Counted from the stretch's first letter, positions 9,807-18,938 are shown. The stretch: DNA of 64,000 nt from Mycobacterium sp. 852014-52450_SCH5900713 (GCF_001667075.1 NZ_LZIL01000043.1:62001-126000); one strand, 5' to 3'. Notes: generated by a model not told the origin, from the sequence alone. Program-made: numbers and translations.

Positions 9807-11075
9807 TCAGAACGCCTCGGGATCGCGCTGCACTTCTTCCGGAACGGGGTGGCGGTACAGGCGAGAGGCGTTCTCCCAACTGAACTTGCGAATGACGTCC
9901 TCGGGCAGGTCACCGATCTGTTCGTGGACCGTCCGCTGGGTGTGTGGCCAGGTGGAGTCGCAATGCGGGTAGTCGGCTTCCAGCATGATGTTGTCCACGC
10001 CGATCCGGTCGCGCTGCACGAACGACGACTTATCCTCCACCGCGCAGAACCAGAAATTTCGCGTGAAAACCTCTGCCGGAGTGAGGCTTTCGCCCAGCGT
10101 CTGCCAGGTGCCGTACATCGCGTGGTAGCTGAGCATGTGGTCGAGGCGATCTAGCAGGCCGGCGACCCAGCCTATTCCGCCTTCCGACAGACAGATCTTC
10201 AGGTCGGGGAACCTGCTGGGCAAGCCGGAATACAGCCAGTCGACCGCCGCCGAGATCGCGTAGGCGAAGAACAAGACGCCCTGCACGTCCGGCGGCGCGT
10301 CCTCGGTGGTGGACGGCGAGGACCCCGACGAGCCGATGTGCAGGTTCACGACGGTGTCCGTCTCGGCGCACGCCGCCATCATCGGGTCCCAATGTTTGGA
10401 GTGGATGCTCGGCAGTCCCAACATCGCCGGGTTCTCGCTGAAGGTGACGGCGTGGAATCCACGCTCGGCATTCTCGTAGATCATCTTCGCGCCGAGCTCG
10501 GGGTCAAGCAACCACGGCAGCTGGCAGGGAATGATGCGCTCGGGATATGAGCCCGCCCAGACCTCGAGGTGCCAATCGTTCCATGCGCGCACCGAGGCCA
10601 GCGCCAGGTCGCGGTCATTGGTCACCTGCTGCAACCGCTGGCCGGCGAACCCGGGCAGGAAGGACGGGAAATTGAGCGAGGCGTAGATGCCGTTGAGGTC
10701 CATGTCCTTGACGCGCTCGTGGATATCCCAGGCGCCCCTGCGCATTTCGTCGAACCGGACCGGCTCGAAGCCGTACTCCGCCACCGGCCGGCCGACGACC
10801 GCGTTGAACCCGACGTTGGGTAGTTCCCGGCCGTCGTAGACCCAGGTCTGGCCCCCGCTGTCGGTCTCCACGACTCTGGGCGCGCGGTCGGTGAACTTGC
10901 GCGGCAGCCGCCCGGTGAAGGTGTCCGGCGGCTCGACGATGTGGTCGTCGACCGAGATCACCGTGTAGCGCCGGGGTGCGCGGGGCGGGTCCGGCAGGAA
11001 GGTGACCGAGCGCTGTTCGCCCGTCTTCGCGGTGGTGAAGCTCAGGTCGGCGGCCAGCTCGTCGATCGATTTCAC
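9807..11075 (-). CDS. Amidohydrolase-family metalloenzyme (amidohydrolase-2, ACMSD-like)
   Basis: A 422-residue TIM-barrel hydrolase or decarboxylase. The metal-binding start reads ISVDDHIVEPPDTF, so the usual first HxH is DxH, as in many mycobacterial members. Later conserved parts include VNLHIGSSGS, ICLSEGGIGWV and MLEADYPHCDSTWPHTQ, where the last acidic residue would bind metal. Family members decarboxylate or hydrolyse aromatic and cyclic acids. The GTG start at 11073-11075 follows AAGGAG. It is the third gene of a minus-strand unit with an acyl-CoA ligase and a class II aldolase, suggesting a shared carboxylate-degradation route. The substrate is unknown. Confidence 0.85.
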   Translation of the reverse strand: MKSIDELAADLSFTTAKTGEQRSVTFLPDPPRAPRRYTVISVDDHIVEPPDTFTGRLPRKFTDRAPRVVETDSGGQTWVYDGRELPNVGFNAVVGRPVAEYGFEPVRFDEMRRGAWDIHERVKDMDLNGIYASLNFPSFLPGFAGQRLQQVTNDRDLALASVRAWNDWHLEVWAGSYPERIIPCQLPWLLDPELGAKMIYENAERGFHAVTFSENPAMLGLPSIHSKHWDPMMAACAETDTVVNLHIGSSGSSPSTTEDAPPDVQGVLFFAYAISAAVDWLYSGLPSRFPDLKICLSEGGIGWVAGLLDRLDHMLSYHAMYGTWQTLGESLTPAEVFTRNFWFCAVEDKSSFVQRDRIGVDNIMLEADYPHCDSTWPHTQRTVHEQIGDLPEDVIRKFSWENASRLYRHPVPEEVQRDPEAF

Positions 11076-11139
11076 TCGTCAATCTCCTTGCGGGATAGCG
11101 TCGTTGAGTGTGTGGTGACGGAGTTCAGTGTGCGGCGAC

Positions 11140-11163
11140 GGCGACGCCTGTCGGCGTGTCGCC
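11140..11163 (-). other. GC-rich hairpin between the aldolase and amidohydrolase genes
   Basis: The arms GGCGACGCC (11140-11148) and GGCGTGTCGCC (11153-11163) can pair with a two-base bulge and a short loop, in the 106-bp gap inside the operon. No U-tract follows. It could be a processing or attenuation element, or chance in GC-rich DNA. Confidence 0.3.
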
Positions 11164-11181
11164 GCCCAGGATGCACGCTCA

Positions 11182-11958
11182 TCACTTCAGCACATCGGGG
11201 TCGGCCTTGATGGTCATCCTGGCCGCCCCCGCCCAGTACACGTCTGCGGCGCGTTCGACGAGCGACCGCTGCATGCCCGCCATGTCGGACCACTTCATGG
11301 CCACCGGCTGGATGCCGGTGAGCAGCACGTCGTAGGCCAGCTTGCATACCCGTTCGATCGACGCCGCCCGGTAGACGGCTTCGGGCAGATTGCGGCCGGT
11401 GGCGATGACGCCGTGGTTGGCCAGGATGGTCAGGTTCGCGGGCCCGATGCGGGCCGCCAGTTCGGCCGCGCGGCCGGGGCTGTCGATCTCGCCGTCGTAG
11501 GTGTCCACCAGGCACAGGTCATCGAGGAACAACGAACCGGTCTGGTGCACCAATTCGGGCAGCCTGCCCAGCGCCGCGAGCACGCAGACGTAGTACGGGT
11601 GATTGTGGATGACTACCCGGGCGTCGTCGCGGACGCGGTGCAGCTCGGTGTGGATGTGGATGGCCGGAGTGACATCCCAACGCCCGCGCAACACTTGGGC
11701 GTCGGCGTCGACGACGCAGATATCGGACGCGGTGATTTCCTGCCACCACAGCCCCCACGGATTGACGAACATCTGCGTCTGTCCGTCCGGCTGCCAGGTG
11801 ATGTGTCCCGCCATGTTCTCGGCGAATCCGATGCCGGCCAGGTGGCGGAAAGCCACCGCGAGCGCCTGCTCCTCGGACAGCTCGACGCCGATCGGCGGGA
11901 CCACCGAAGGCGCCCACACTTCCAGGCCGCCCCGGCGCGGGTTAGGGGCATTCGTCAT
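11182..11958 (-). CDS. Class II aldolase/adducin-family protein
   Basis: A 258-residue aldolase-fold enzyme. Zinc ligands are visible in AIHIHTELH and VVIHNHPYYV, and the late histidine in LTILANHGVIATG. The motif GHITWQ with FVNPWGLWW matches members acting on non-sugar substrates. Family reactions include retro-aldol cleavage and decarboxylation of hydroxy acids. Its start overlaps the stop of the acyl-CoA ligase by 4 bp (ATGA), and the amidohydrolase gene follows, so the three probably act in one pathway. Which substrate is cleaved cannot be told from the sequence. Confidence 0.88.
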   Translation of the reverse strand: MTNAPNPRRGGLEVWAPSVVPPIGVELSEEQALAVAFRHLAGIGFAENMAGHITWQPDGQTQMFVNPWGLWWQEITASDICVVDADAQVLRGRWDVTPAIHIHTELHRVRDDARVVIHNHPYYVCVLAALGRLPELVHQTGSLFLDDLCLVDTYDGEIDSPGRAAELAARIGPANLTILANHGVIATGRNLPEAVYRAASIERVCKLAYDVLLTGIQPVAMKWSDMAGMQRSLVERAADVYWAGAARMTIKADPDVLK

Positions 11959-13550
11959 GGGGCCTCCGTTCTGGCTCGAATATCCTCGCGCAGCCGGCCT
12001 TTGGCAACCTTCCCGCCGGAAGATCGTGGCAGCTCATCGACGACGATCAGTCGCTCGGGAAGTAGCTCCTTCGACACTCCCAGCGACAGCAGGTGTTCGA
12101 CCAGCTCGGGCAGGTCCAGGGTGGCCGCGTCGACGAGTTCGGCGTAGAGGCAGACCTTTTCGCCGAACACCGGATCGGGCATCGCCACGGCGGCCGCCAC
12201 CGCGACGGCGGGGTGGGTTGTGACGGCATCTTCGACCTGGGTCGCGCTGATGTTCTTGCCGCCGCGCAGGATGAAGTCGGAGGTTCGCCCGGTGACGGTC
12301 AGATAGCCGTCCGCGTCGATTTCGCAGATGTCGCCCATGCGCATCCACCCGTCGCGGGTGAACAGCTTGTCGTGGTCGGTCCCGCCGAGGTAGCCGAGGC
12401 TGGTCGCGGGGCCGCGGCATGCGGGCTGGCCCCGTCCCGTCGCGGTGACGTCCCGTTCCCCGTCGAAGAGCCGGACGGCCATCTCGGGGACGATCCGGCC
12501 ACCGGTGCGCAGCCGGCGTTCGCGTGGGTCATCGATCGTGGTCGCGCTCAGCATCCCGGTTTCGTTCGAGCCGTAGAACTGCAGAATCGTCGCACCGGTG
12601 AGCTCCTCGAACTCGACCGCCGGCCGGTATGGCAGCGCCTCGCCGCCGGTGAACACGACGCGCAGCGAACTCAGGTCGTACCCGCGGGTGGCGGGGTCGG
12701 CCATAAGCATGGTCAATTGTGTGCTGACACAACACAACACGCTGACCTTGTGCCGGGATATCGCCTCGCAGGTCGCCCTCGTGCTGAACCGTTCCAGGAT
12801 CACCGCGGTGGCGCCGAGATAGATCGGCGTGGTGTGGCTGGTCCACAGTCCGAAGCCGAATGGCGTCGGTATGACGGGCAGGAACGTGTCCTCCGGCGTC
12901 AGCCGCCCGTTGGCGACGGCCTTCTGGTGGAAGTAGTACCAACGATTCTGGGTGTGCACCACACACTTGGGCACGCCGGTGGTCCCGGACGTGGAGTTGA
13001 TGAGGAAGACATCGTCTGGCCCGAGTCGGGACTCGCCGGTAAGCGCCCTGGGCGCCACCCGGATGTTCAGTCGCGGCGCGCCGGTGTCACCGCTCAAGAC
13101 CAGGGTGGGCAGCGAAAGCCCGTGGGCGACAGTCGCCGCTTCCCCGCCGCGCCGCTGATCGCTGATCAGGATGTCCGGCTGCGCGCCGCGCAGTATCGCC
13201 GTGACCTCACGGGTGCCGGCGCGCGCCCCGACACCGACGACGACGGCCCCGCACCGCTCGATCGCCACGAACAGCACGTGCAGGGCGGCGGAGTCACCGT
13301 GCCACACCGCCACCCGGCCGCCGGGCGATATCCCCGCCCCGGCCAGCTGTTCGGCCAGATCGCTTGCCGCCCGGTCGAATTCACGCCACGTCAGCGCCGT
13401 CCCCGGATGGTCGACGTAGGCGAAGCGGTCCGGTGACCCTTCGGCGTTGCTACGCACCGCGTCCGACAGCGTCGTGTCAGACCAATAGCCCGCGGCCCGG
13501 AACCGGGCCGGATCCTCGTCGGTGAATGCCGGCGGGCCCACGGTCTGCAT
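11955..13550 (-). CDS. AMP-binding acyl-CoA ligase (FadD/benzoate-CoA ligase-like)
   Basis: A 531-residue ANL-superfamily adenylate-forming enzyme. The P-loop-like motif FLINSTSGTTGVPKCVVHTQ, the YGSNETG motif, the TGD-like hinge region (DGWMRMGDICEIDADGYLTV) and the C-terminal lysine motif PRSSGGKVAKGRLRE are all present. It converts a carboxylic acid to an acyl-CoA through an acyl-AMP. The domain layout is closer to aromatic or cyclic-acid ligases than to long-chain FadD proteins, but this is an impression. It is the first gene of the ligase-aldolase-amidohydrolase unit. Confidence 0.92.
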   Translation of the reverse strand: MQTVGPPAFTDEDPARFRAAGYWSDTTLSDAVRSNAEGSPDRFAYVDHPGTALTWREFDRAASDLAEQLAGAGISPGGRVAVWHGDSAALHVLFVAIERCGAVVVGVGARAGTREVTAILRGAQPDILISDQRRGGEAATVAHGLSLPTLVLSGDTGAPRLNIRVAPRALTGESRLGPDDVFLINSTSGTTGVPKCVVHTQNRWYYFHQKAVANGRLTPEDTFLPVIPTPFGFGLWTSHTTPIYLGATAVILERFSTRATCEAISRHKVSVLCCVSTQLTMLMADPATRGYDLSSLRVVFTGGEALPYRPAVEFEELTGATILQFYGSNETGMLSATTIDDPRERRLRTGGRIVPEMAVRLFDGERDVTATGRGQPACRGPATSLGYLGGTDHDKLFTRDGWMRMGDICEIDADGYLTVTGRTSDFILRGGKNISATQVEDAVTTHPAVAVAAAVAMPDPVFGEKVCLYAELVDAATLDLPELVEHLLSLGVSKELLPERLIVVDELPRSSGGKVAKGRLREDIRARTEAP

Positions 13551-13598
13551 GAGCAGATGATAGGGAAGCCCACGGGCGGCCCCGCCCGGTGACGCCCG

Positions 13599-13901
13599 CT
13601 AGGGGTTCTGCGGCGCCGGAGCCGGAGCGGCGTGCTGCGGGTCACCGGCAATCGCAGGTGGACGCGGGCGCGGCGGCTGGTGGCAGTGCTGAGTGCAGCC
13701 GCAGTTGAGGCCGATGATGCAACCGCCCCCGCCGACGGGCTGCACCGGCAAGGCCCCACCAGGGATCGGCGGCGCCGGCGTCACGCTCGATGAAGATGCG
13801 ACGGAAATGGCCGCGTCGCCGGCCGACCAACCGAAGGCCAGGACCAGCGCGGCCCCGCAGGCACACAGCGCCGCCGCAGTCCTGGCCTGTCCGTTTCCCA
13901 C
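13599..13901 (-). CDS. Small secreted Cys- and Pro-rich protein
   Basis: A 100-residue protein with an N-terminal hydrophobic segment (about 8-32), probably a signal peptide or anchor. The mature part is rich in Ser, Pro and Gly, with a cysteine cluster, GGCIIGLNCGCTQHCHQPP, and an Ala/Pro tail. The clustered cysteines could form disulfides or bind metal. The GTG start has a purine-rich tract unusually close to it, so the exact start is uncertain. It ends 48 bp before the acyl-CoA ligase. No function can be assigned. Confidence 0.62.
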   Translation of the reverse strand: MGNGQARTAAALCACGAALVLAFGWSAGDAAISVASSSSVTPAPPIPGGALPVQPVGGGGCIIGLNCGCTQHCHQPPRPRPPAIAGDPQHAAPAPAPQNP

Positions 13902-14110
13902 GCCTCCCCACTTTAGTTACTCGCCGCGCGATGCGCAGAGCGCGCGCGGACTTGAAAGAACACTCATAGAAATCGCCAAGAATCCTCCAAGGGCGGCCCC
14001 CCACGGTGAAGTCGCCCAGCGCGCTTTGGGATCGGTAGCGCCAAGGGTCGTTTGCACTTGCCCCACCACCGCTGTGACCCCGCAGCGACCTACCCGGAGG
14101 TACATCGCCA

Positions 14111-14470
14111 ATGAGAAGCAAGGTCGTCGTGCTACTGGCCGGCGGGATGCTTGCGCTAGTGCTGCTGACACGCTATTTCGCGCTGAGCCGAGCCGGCGTG
14201 CCGTTGGGGTGGATGCTCTACCTCGGCCTGCCCGTCACCGGCGCCGGCGTGCTGTTCGCCCTGCGGCTCATCGAACTGGGCTCGGGGTGGAGCACGAAGG
14301 GCGCGACCCTGCAGCACAACGGCGGCGCCCACGCCCACCCGGCCGCGCTCCCGCTCTCCGAGCCGCCGCTTTCCGAGCGCCTCAGGCAGCTGGACGAACT
14401 GCACGCCAGAGGCGCGATCTCCGACACCGAGTACAGCGCCCGGCGGCTACACATCATCGCCGACATCTAG
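14111..14470 (+). CDS. SHOCT-domain membrane protein
   Basis: A 119-residue protein with two predicted membrane helices (about 4-24 and 31-54), then a short linker and a C-terminal SHOCT-type motif (LSERLRQLDELHARGAISDT) with the usual L-x-x-L-x-x-G-x-I-x-x-x-E-Y pattern. SHOCT segments act in oligomerisation. The start ATG follows GGAGGTACATCGCCA. Its end overlaps the convergent membrane-protein gene by 24 bp. The function is unknown. Confidence 0.82.
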   Translation: MRSKVVVLLAGGMLALVLLTRYFALSRAGVPLGWMLYLGLPVTGAGVLFALRLIELGSGWSTKGATLQHNGGAHAHPAALPLSEPPLSERLRQLDELHARGAISDTEYSARRLHIIADI

Positions 14471-14965
14471 GTCGGCCGCGCCAGTCCGCCGGCGCGCCGT
14501 CGCCACGCGGATCGCGTAGATCGTGGCGCTGACCCCGAACAGCGCCGCAGTCAGCAGGAGCCAGCGCCCCAGAAAGGGGTCCTGCGTCTGACCGGTGGCA
14601 GCCGAATAGGTGGCGCCGCCCTGCTTGATGATGCCCGGAAGGAACACCAGCAGCGTCAGCCCCGCACCCAGCGCGGGCACCCGGATGTAGTTGACCGGCA
14701 CGGGCGGCGTTGCGGGCCGGACAACGGTCCGCGAGAGCAGCCCGTCGAAAAACGCATAGATCGGGAACAACACCAGGTCGTGGGCGACGATGGCGGCGGC
14801 GAACCACACGATGATCGACTGCCACCACACTTGTGGGTTCCACAGTGCGACCGGTTTTATCATGACCACGACGTAGCCCAAGAGCGCAAACCCGGCGATC
14901 AGGGTCAGCAGATGCACCGGGCGAGACCCGTAGAGCTTTGCGAAACCCGCTCGGGCGCTAGACAT
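14447..14965 (-). CDS. Conserved multi-pass membrane protein
   Basis: A 172-residue protein with about four hydrophobic segments (LLTLIAGFALLGYVVVMI, SIIVWFAAAIVAHDLVLFPI, VPALGAGLTLLVFLPGII, and WLLLTAALFGVSATIYAI). It overlaps by 8 bp the end of the upstream cytochrome b/molybdopterin gene, suggesting coexpression and perhaps a membrane partner role. No catalytic motif was recognised. It overlaps the SHOCT gene on the other strand. Confidence 0.8.
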   Translation of the reverse strand: MSSARAGFAKLYGSRPVHLLTLIAGFALLGYVVVMIKPVALWNPQVWWQSIIVWFAAAIVAHDLVLFPIYAFFDGLLSRTVVRPATPPVPVNYIRVPALGAGLTLLVFLPGIIKQGGATYSAATGQTQDPFLGRWLLLTAALFGVSATIYAIRVATARRRTGAADLDVGDDV

Positions 14966-16325
14966 TTGCGGCCGCCCGGAAGGCTATCGACTCCACCCAC
15001 TTGGTGTTGTGCACCCCGGGCAGCGCCGGCACGATGATGCGCGCCGGGAAGCCGTGATCCGGGGACAGGTCGGCGCCGTTGACGCGCAATGCCAGCAGCG
15101 CGTCGGGGTGCAGCACCTGGTTCCGCTGCAGTGTCGCTCGGCCGAATGCGCCGGAGCGCTCCAGCGATGAGACGAGCGCCGACTCCGGCGTGGGAACGCC
15201 GGCGAGCCGGGTCAGGTCCGCCAGCCGCACCCCGGTCCAGGTCTGGGTGGTCGACCAGCCTTCCACGCAGGCGATCGGCAGGACGGCGGTGTGCTGCGGC
15301 ATGGCCAGCAGCGCCACGCGGTCCAGCACCACGCGGCGGGGACCGCCGGTCAGGGTGAGCCGCCAGCGCTCGCCGGTGTTCTCGGCGGAAATGCCGGCGA
15401 CTACCGCGGTTCGGTTGATCTCGAAGTCGCTGGGCCCGTCGCCACGGGTGCGCCCACGCGGCAGCAGCAGCGCGGCGGGTCGCGCGAAACCACCCAGCGT
15501 CTGGCCCGCGGTGATGACGGCCATGAACAGCGCGCCGCCACCCACCAGCGCGAGCGCCCCGCGGCGGCTCATCGTCGCGGGGTGCGGGTCCGCGGCGACC
15601 AGCCCGTCCGGCTCCCACGCCTGGGCTGCAGTGTCCGCACGCCGGGTGCGCAGGACGTCGCGCGGTGCGATCGAGCGCAGGCCCGACCACATGGTCGGGA
15701 TCTTGATCGCGATATGCACGACGAATCCGGCGATGAACACCCACGCGCCGAAGTAATGCGCGGTGTAGAAGCTGAATCCGAAGATGTAGTCGTACTGGAT
15801 GTTCAGCACACCCGTCACGATCTCGAACAGGACGCCCCCGACCAGCATCAGCAGCGAAACCCGTTCCAGCAGTTGGGCTATCGATCGGGCCGGCGGCCAT
15901 GCGAACAGCCTCGGTATCACCGACCAGAGCTTGGCGAGCACCACCGGGATCAGGACCAGCCCGAGCCCGACGTGCAGTCCTTGGGTCAGCCGATACAGCC
16001 ATGACGGGTTGGTGGGCCAATCGAACGTGGGCAGCTTGAGCCAGCCGACGTCGCCCGGGATGGCTTGGCCGAACCGAGGTCCGTAGGCGATGTACGAAAG
16101 CAGGCCGGTGACGATGACGACCGGCAGCGTGACCAGTAGCACCGAACCGAACACGGATGTCAGCCACGGACCCCGCAGCGGGCTGCGCCACCGTTGCGCT
16201 TGGCGGACACCCGGCGGCGGGTGCTTGTCCAGCAAGCTCCACAGCCGCGCCGGAAACCCGAAGCCGCCGGAATCGGCCGTCGGCTCGGTCTCTTCGCTGT
16301 CGGACCCGCGGATGCCCTGCACCAT
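14958..16325 (-). CDS. Fusion of a cytochrome b-type membrane domain and a molybdopterin oxidoreductase domain
   Basis: A 455-residue protein. Residues about 50-235 form four to five membrane helices with histidines in helices (GLHVGLGL, YTAHYFGAW, FVVHIAIKIP) that could bind haem. After a linker and a further hydrophobic or Tat-like segment (MSRRGALALVGGGALFMAVI), the C-terminal half is a sulfite-oxidase-type molybdopterin domain with a candidate Mo-ligand cysteine in LPIACVEGWST. The arrangement resembles an MsrP-MsrQ system in one chain. It probably moves electrons between the quinone pool and an extracytoplasmic substrate. The substrate is unknown. Confidence 0.82.
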   Translation of the reverse strand: MVQGIRGSDSEETEPTADSGGFGFPARLWSLLDKHPPPGVRQAQRWRSPLRGPWLTSVFGSVLLVTLPVVIVTGLLSYIAYGPRFGQAIPGDVGWLKLPTFDWPTNPSWLYRLTQGLHVGLGLVLIPVVLAKLWSVIPRLFAWPPARSIAQLLERVSLLMLVGGVLFEIVTGVLNIQYDYIFGFSFYTAHYFGAWVFIAGFVVHIAIKIPTMWSGLRSIAPRDVLRTRRADTAAQAWEPDGLVAADPHPATMSRRGALALVGGGALFMAVITAGQTLGGFARPAALLLPRGRTRGDGPSDFEINRTAVVAGISAENTGERWRLTLTGGPRRVVLDRVALLAMPQHTAVLPIACVEGWSTTQTWTGVRLADLTRLAGVPTPESALVSSLERSGAFGRATLQRNQVLHPDALLALRVNGADLSPDHGFPARIIVPALPGVHNTKWVESIAFRAAANV

Positions 16326-16385
16326 CGATGATCATCCACGACCGGCCGACGGAAATGGTTCAGATTCGCGGATCAGCGCCGCGCG

Positions 16386-17792
16386 TCAGTCCTTGCCCCG
16401 CGGCGGGGGCTCCACCTCGACGCCCGTGGAATCGTGTTCGGGCCCCGCGGCCGGGTGTTCGGCGGGGACACGCTCACGGAACCGCGTGCCCTCGCTGGGC
16501 CGATCGGGATCGGGTCGATGCACGTTGCCGTGGTAGGGGCCCGGCTTCGGCCGTGGCTTTCCGCCCGGAAAGGCCAGGCGGAATATGCTGCGGTGCACCA
16601 TCCACCACTGCTTCGAGAAACGGCCGGAGTTGTACGGCAACTCGTAGCGCTCGCAGATTTCCTTGACCTGCGGCGCGATCTCCGAGTATCGACTGCTCGG
16701 CATGTCCGGGTAGAGGTGGTGCTCGACCTGATAACCGAGATTGCCGCTGATGATGTGGAACAGCGGGCCGCCATCGATGTTCGCGGCGCCCAGCAATTGG
16801 CGTACATACCAGCCACCGCGGCTTTCGTTCTCGACTTCTTCCTGCGTGAACGTGTACGTCTGGTCGGGGAAATGGCCGCAGAAGATGATCGCGTGCGCCC
16901 ACACATTGCGGATGACGTTGGCCAGCGCGGCGGCGGTCAGGGTGCGCAGGTAGGTGCTTTCGACGCCGGGCGCGACCTTGTCGAGGAAGTTCGCCGCCTT
17001 GGCGGCCCTGCCCTTGTTGGACACCCGACGGATCCGCCTGCCGATGCGGGACCGCGCCGGCTGCTCGAGCCGGCCGCGCAACGCCAGCTGGGTCAGGGCG
17101 AAGGCCCCGGCGCTGATGGCCGGCCACCCGAGGTAGTCCTTGTAGATCTGCGCGCGGGCCTTCACGCCGATGCCTCTGAGGTCCTTGCGCACCTCCGACC
17201 ACGGCTTCTCGCGTTTGCGTATCGCGTCGATGTCCATGTCGTGGACGGCAACGCCCCACTCGAACAGAAGCGTCAGCAGCAGGTTGTAGATCGGTTGGCC
17301 CAGATAGCGCGGAGCCCACTTCTGGTTGGGGTCGATGCGCATGATCTCGTAGCCGAGATCCTTGTCCTTGCCGAGGATGTTCGTGAAGGTGTGATGGATG
17401 TAGTTGTGGGAGTGCTTCCACGACTCGGCGGTCGACGCGGTGTCCCAGTCCCACACCGACGAGTGGATGTCGGGATCGTTCATCCAATCCCATTGGCCGT
17501 GCATCACGTTGTGGCCGATCTCCATGTTCTCCAGGATCTTGGCCATGGAGAGACAGGCGGTGCCCAGCAGCCACGCGGTCTTCGAGCGCGATGCCAGCAA
17601 CAGCACCCGGCCGGCCACGACGATCTGACGTTGTGCCGAGATGACGTTCTTGATGTAGCGCCGGTCGCGGTCGCCGAGATCGGCGAACACGTCGTCGTGG
17701 ATCGCGTCGAATTCCTTTGCGAGCTTTTCGAGTTCTTGCTCCCCCAGTCGGGACAGCGGGCTCTCCCCGGCCCTCTTCACGGCAGTTGTCAC
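16386..17792 (-). CDS. desA3: Acyl-CoA desaturase DesA3 (stearoyl-CoA delta-9 desaturase-like)
   Basis: A 468-residue membrane fatty-acyl desaturase. The three histidine boxes of the di-iron site are clear: GHNVMHGQ (H94/H98), HNYIHH (H129, H133/H134) and QVEHH in the last third. The length and the reductase gene upstream match M. tuberculosis Rv3229c/Rv3230c, where DesA3 makes oleate from stearoyl-CoA (family knowledge). It needs electrons from the flavoprotein encoded 16 bp upstream. The charged C-terminal tail rich in Pro/Arg is lineage variable. Regulation is probably by a TetR-type factor acting at the palindrome before the reductase gene. Confidence 0.92.
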   Translation of the reverse strand: MTTAVKRAGESPLSRLGEQELEKLAKEFDAIHDDVFADLGDRDRRYIKNVISAQRQIVVAGRVLLLASRSKTAWLLGTACLSMAKILENMEIGHNVMHGQWDWMNDPDIHSSVWDWDTASTAESWKHSHNYIHHTFTNILGKDKDLGYEIMRIDPNQKWAPRYLGQPIYNLLLTLLFEWGVAVHDMDIDAIRKREKPWSEVRKDLRGIGVKARAQIYKDYLGWPAISAGAFALTQLALRGRLEQPARSRIGRRIRRVSNKGRAAKAANFLDKVAPGVESTYLRTLTAAALANVIRNVWAHAIIFCGHFPDQTYTFTQEEVENESRGGWYVRQLLGAANIDGGPLFHIISGNLGYQVEHHLYPDMPSSRYSEIAPQVKEICERYELPYNSGRFSKQWWMVHRSIFRLAFPGGKPRPKPGPYHGNVHRPDPDRPSEGTRFRERVPAEHPAAGPEHDSTGVEVEPPPRGKD

Positions 17793-17808
17793 AAGCCGCT
17801 CCTTTCGA

Positions 17809-18906
17809 TCAGAGTTCGAGTTCGACGTCGCCCTCGGCGGTGTTGATGCAGATTCGGACGTCCTGTTCGGTCGGTTCGATCACGTCACCCGAGCGCAGGT
17901 CGCGCAGCTTGCCTGACTTCAGCGTGCCGACACAGGTGTGGCAGATGCCGATCCGGCAGCCGAATGCGAGGTTGAGGCCGGCCTTCTCGCCCGCCTCGAG
18001 AATCGATGTGCCGCCGTCACATTCGACTTCCTTGTCGCTGTCGAGGAAGCAGACCGTGCCCCCCTCGCCGGCGTTGGCGTCGCCGCCTATCTTCGGTTGG
18101 AACCGCTCGAAGTGCAGGCGTTCGCGATCCCCGTTTTCTTCCCAGTGCTCGATCAGGGCGTCGAGCATCTCGCCGGGTCCCGAACAGAACGCCTCGCGCT
18201 CGCGCCAGTCGGGGCACACCTCATCGAGGTCCTCGGGTGTCAGTCGCCCCTGTTCGGAGGTGAGGCGCAGGTCCAGCCGCATCCCGTCGTGGCGGCCGGC
18301 GAGCTCTTCGAGCGCCTCGGCGAACATGACCTGCTCGCGGGTGCGCGCGGAGTGAATGACCAGCACGTCGCCCATCTCGTCGCGGCTATCGAGGCTGCGC
18401 AGCATGCTGATGATCGGCGTGATGCCGCTGCCGGCGCTGATGAACAACATCTTGTCCGGCACGGGCTCGGGCAGGGTGAAGACGCCCTCGATCTCGCCGA
18501 GCCGCACCAGATCCCCGGGCTGAATTTTGTGGACGAGATACGGCGACACGGCGCCGCCGTCGACCCTCTTGGGCGTGACGCTGATGAGTCCGTCTTCGGG
18601 CGTGGGATCCGACGTCAGCGAGTACGCGCGCCAGTGGTAGACGCCGTCGATGACCACGCCGAGGCGCACATATTGACCGGGCTTGTGGCCCGGCCATTCG
18701 TATCCGGGGCGGATCAGAACGCTGGCCGCTTCCGAGCCCTGCTGCTCGATGGCTTCGACCTTCCCGCGCAGCTCCTTGGTGGTCCACAGCGGGTTGATCA
18801 TCTCGAGGTAGTCGTCCGGCTGCAGCGGGCTGAACAAGCGCCGTACCGCGCGCAGGAACAACCGTCGTCCCCGTGGGACCTCGGGCTGGGCGCCTCGTTC
18901 AGCCAT
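17809..18906 (-). CDS. NAD(P)H oxidoreductase of the desaturase (FAD plus 2Fe-2S; Rv3230c-like)
   Basis: A 365-residue ferredoxin reductase-type electron donor. The FAD domain has WRAYSLTSDPT (R-x-Y-S motif) and LVHKIQPGDLVRLGEIEG. The NAD(P) domain has MLFISAGSGITPIISMLRS. The C-terminal plant-type ferredoxin domain has GCRIGICHTC and a late ICIN cysteine, completing four 2Fe-2S ligands. It passes electrons from NADPH to DesA3, encoded 16 bp downstream. The ATG at 18906 was chosen; an in-frame GTG at 18921 is possible and neither has a strong Shine-Dalgarno, so leaderless translation could apply. Confidence 0.9.
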   Translation of the reverse strand: MAERGAQPEVPRGRRLFLRAVRRLFSPLQPDDYLEMINPLWTTKELRGKVEAIEQQGSEAASVLIRPGYEWPGHKPGQYVRLGVVIDGVYHWRAYSLTSDPTPEDGLISVTPKRVDGGAVSPYLVHKIQPGDLVRLGEIEGVFTLPEPVPDKMLFISAGSGITPIISMLRSLDSRDEMGDVLVIHSARTREQVMFAEALEELAGRHDGMRLDLRLTSEQGRLTPEDLDEVCPDWREREAFCSGPGEMLDALIEHWEENGDRERLHFERFQPKIGGDANAGEGGTVCFLDSDKEVECDGGTSILEAGEKAGLNLAFGCRIGICHTCVGTLKSGKLRDLRSGDVIEPTEQDVRICINTAEGDVELEL

Positions 18907-18938
18907 GCCGTCAGAGTACACAGTTGTGCACTCACTTT

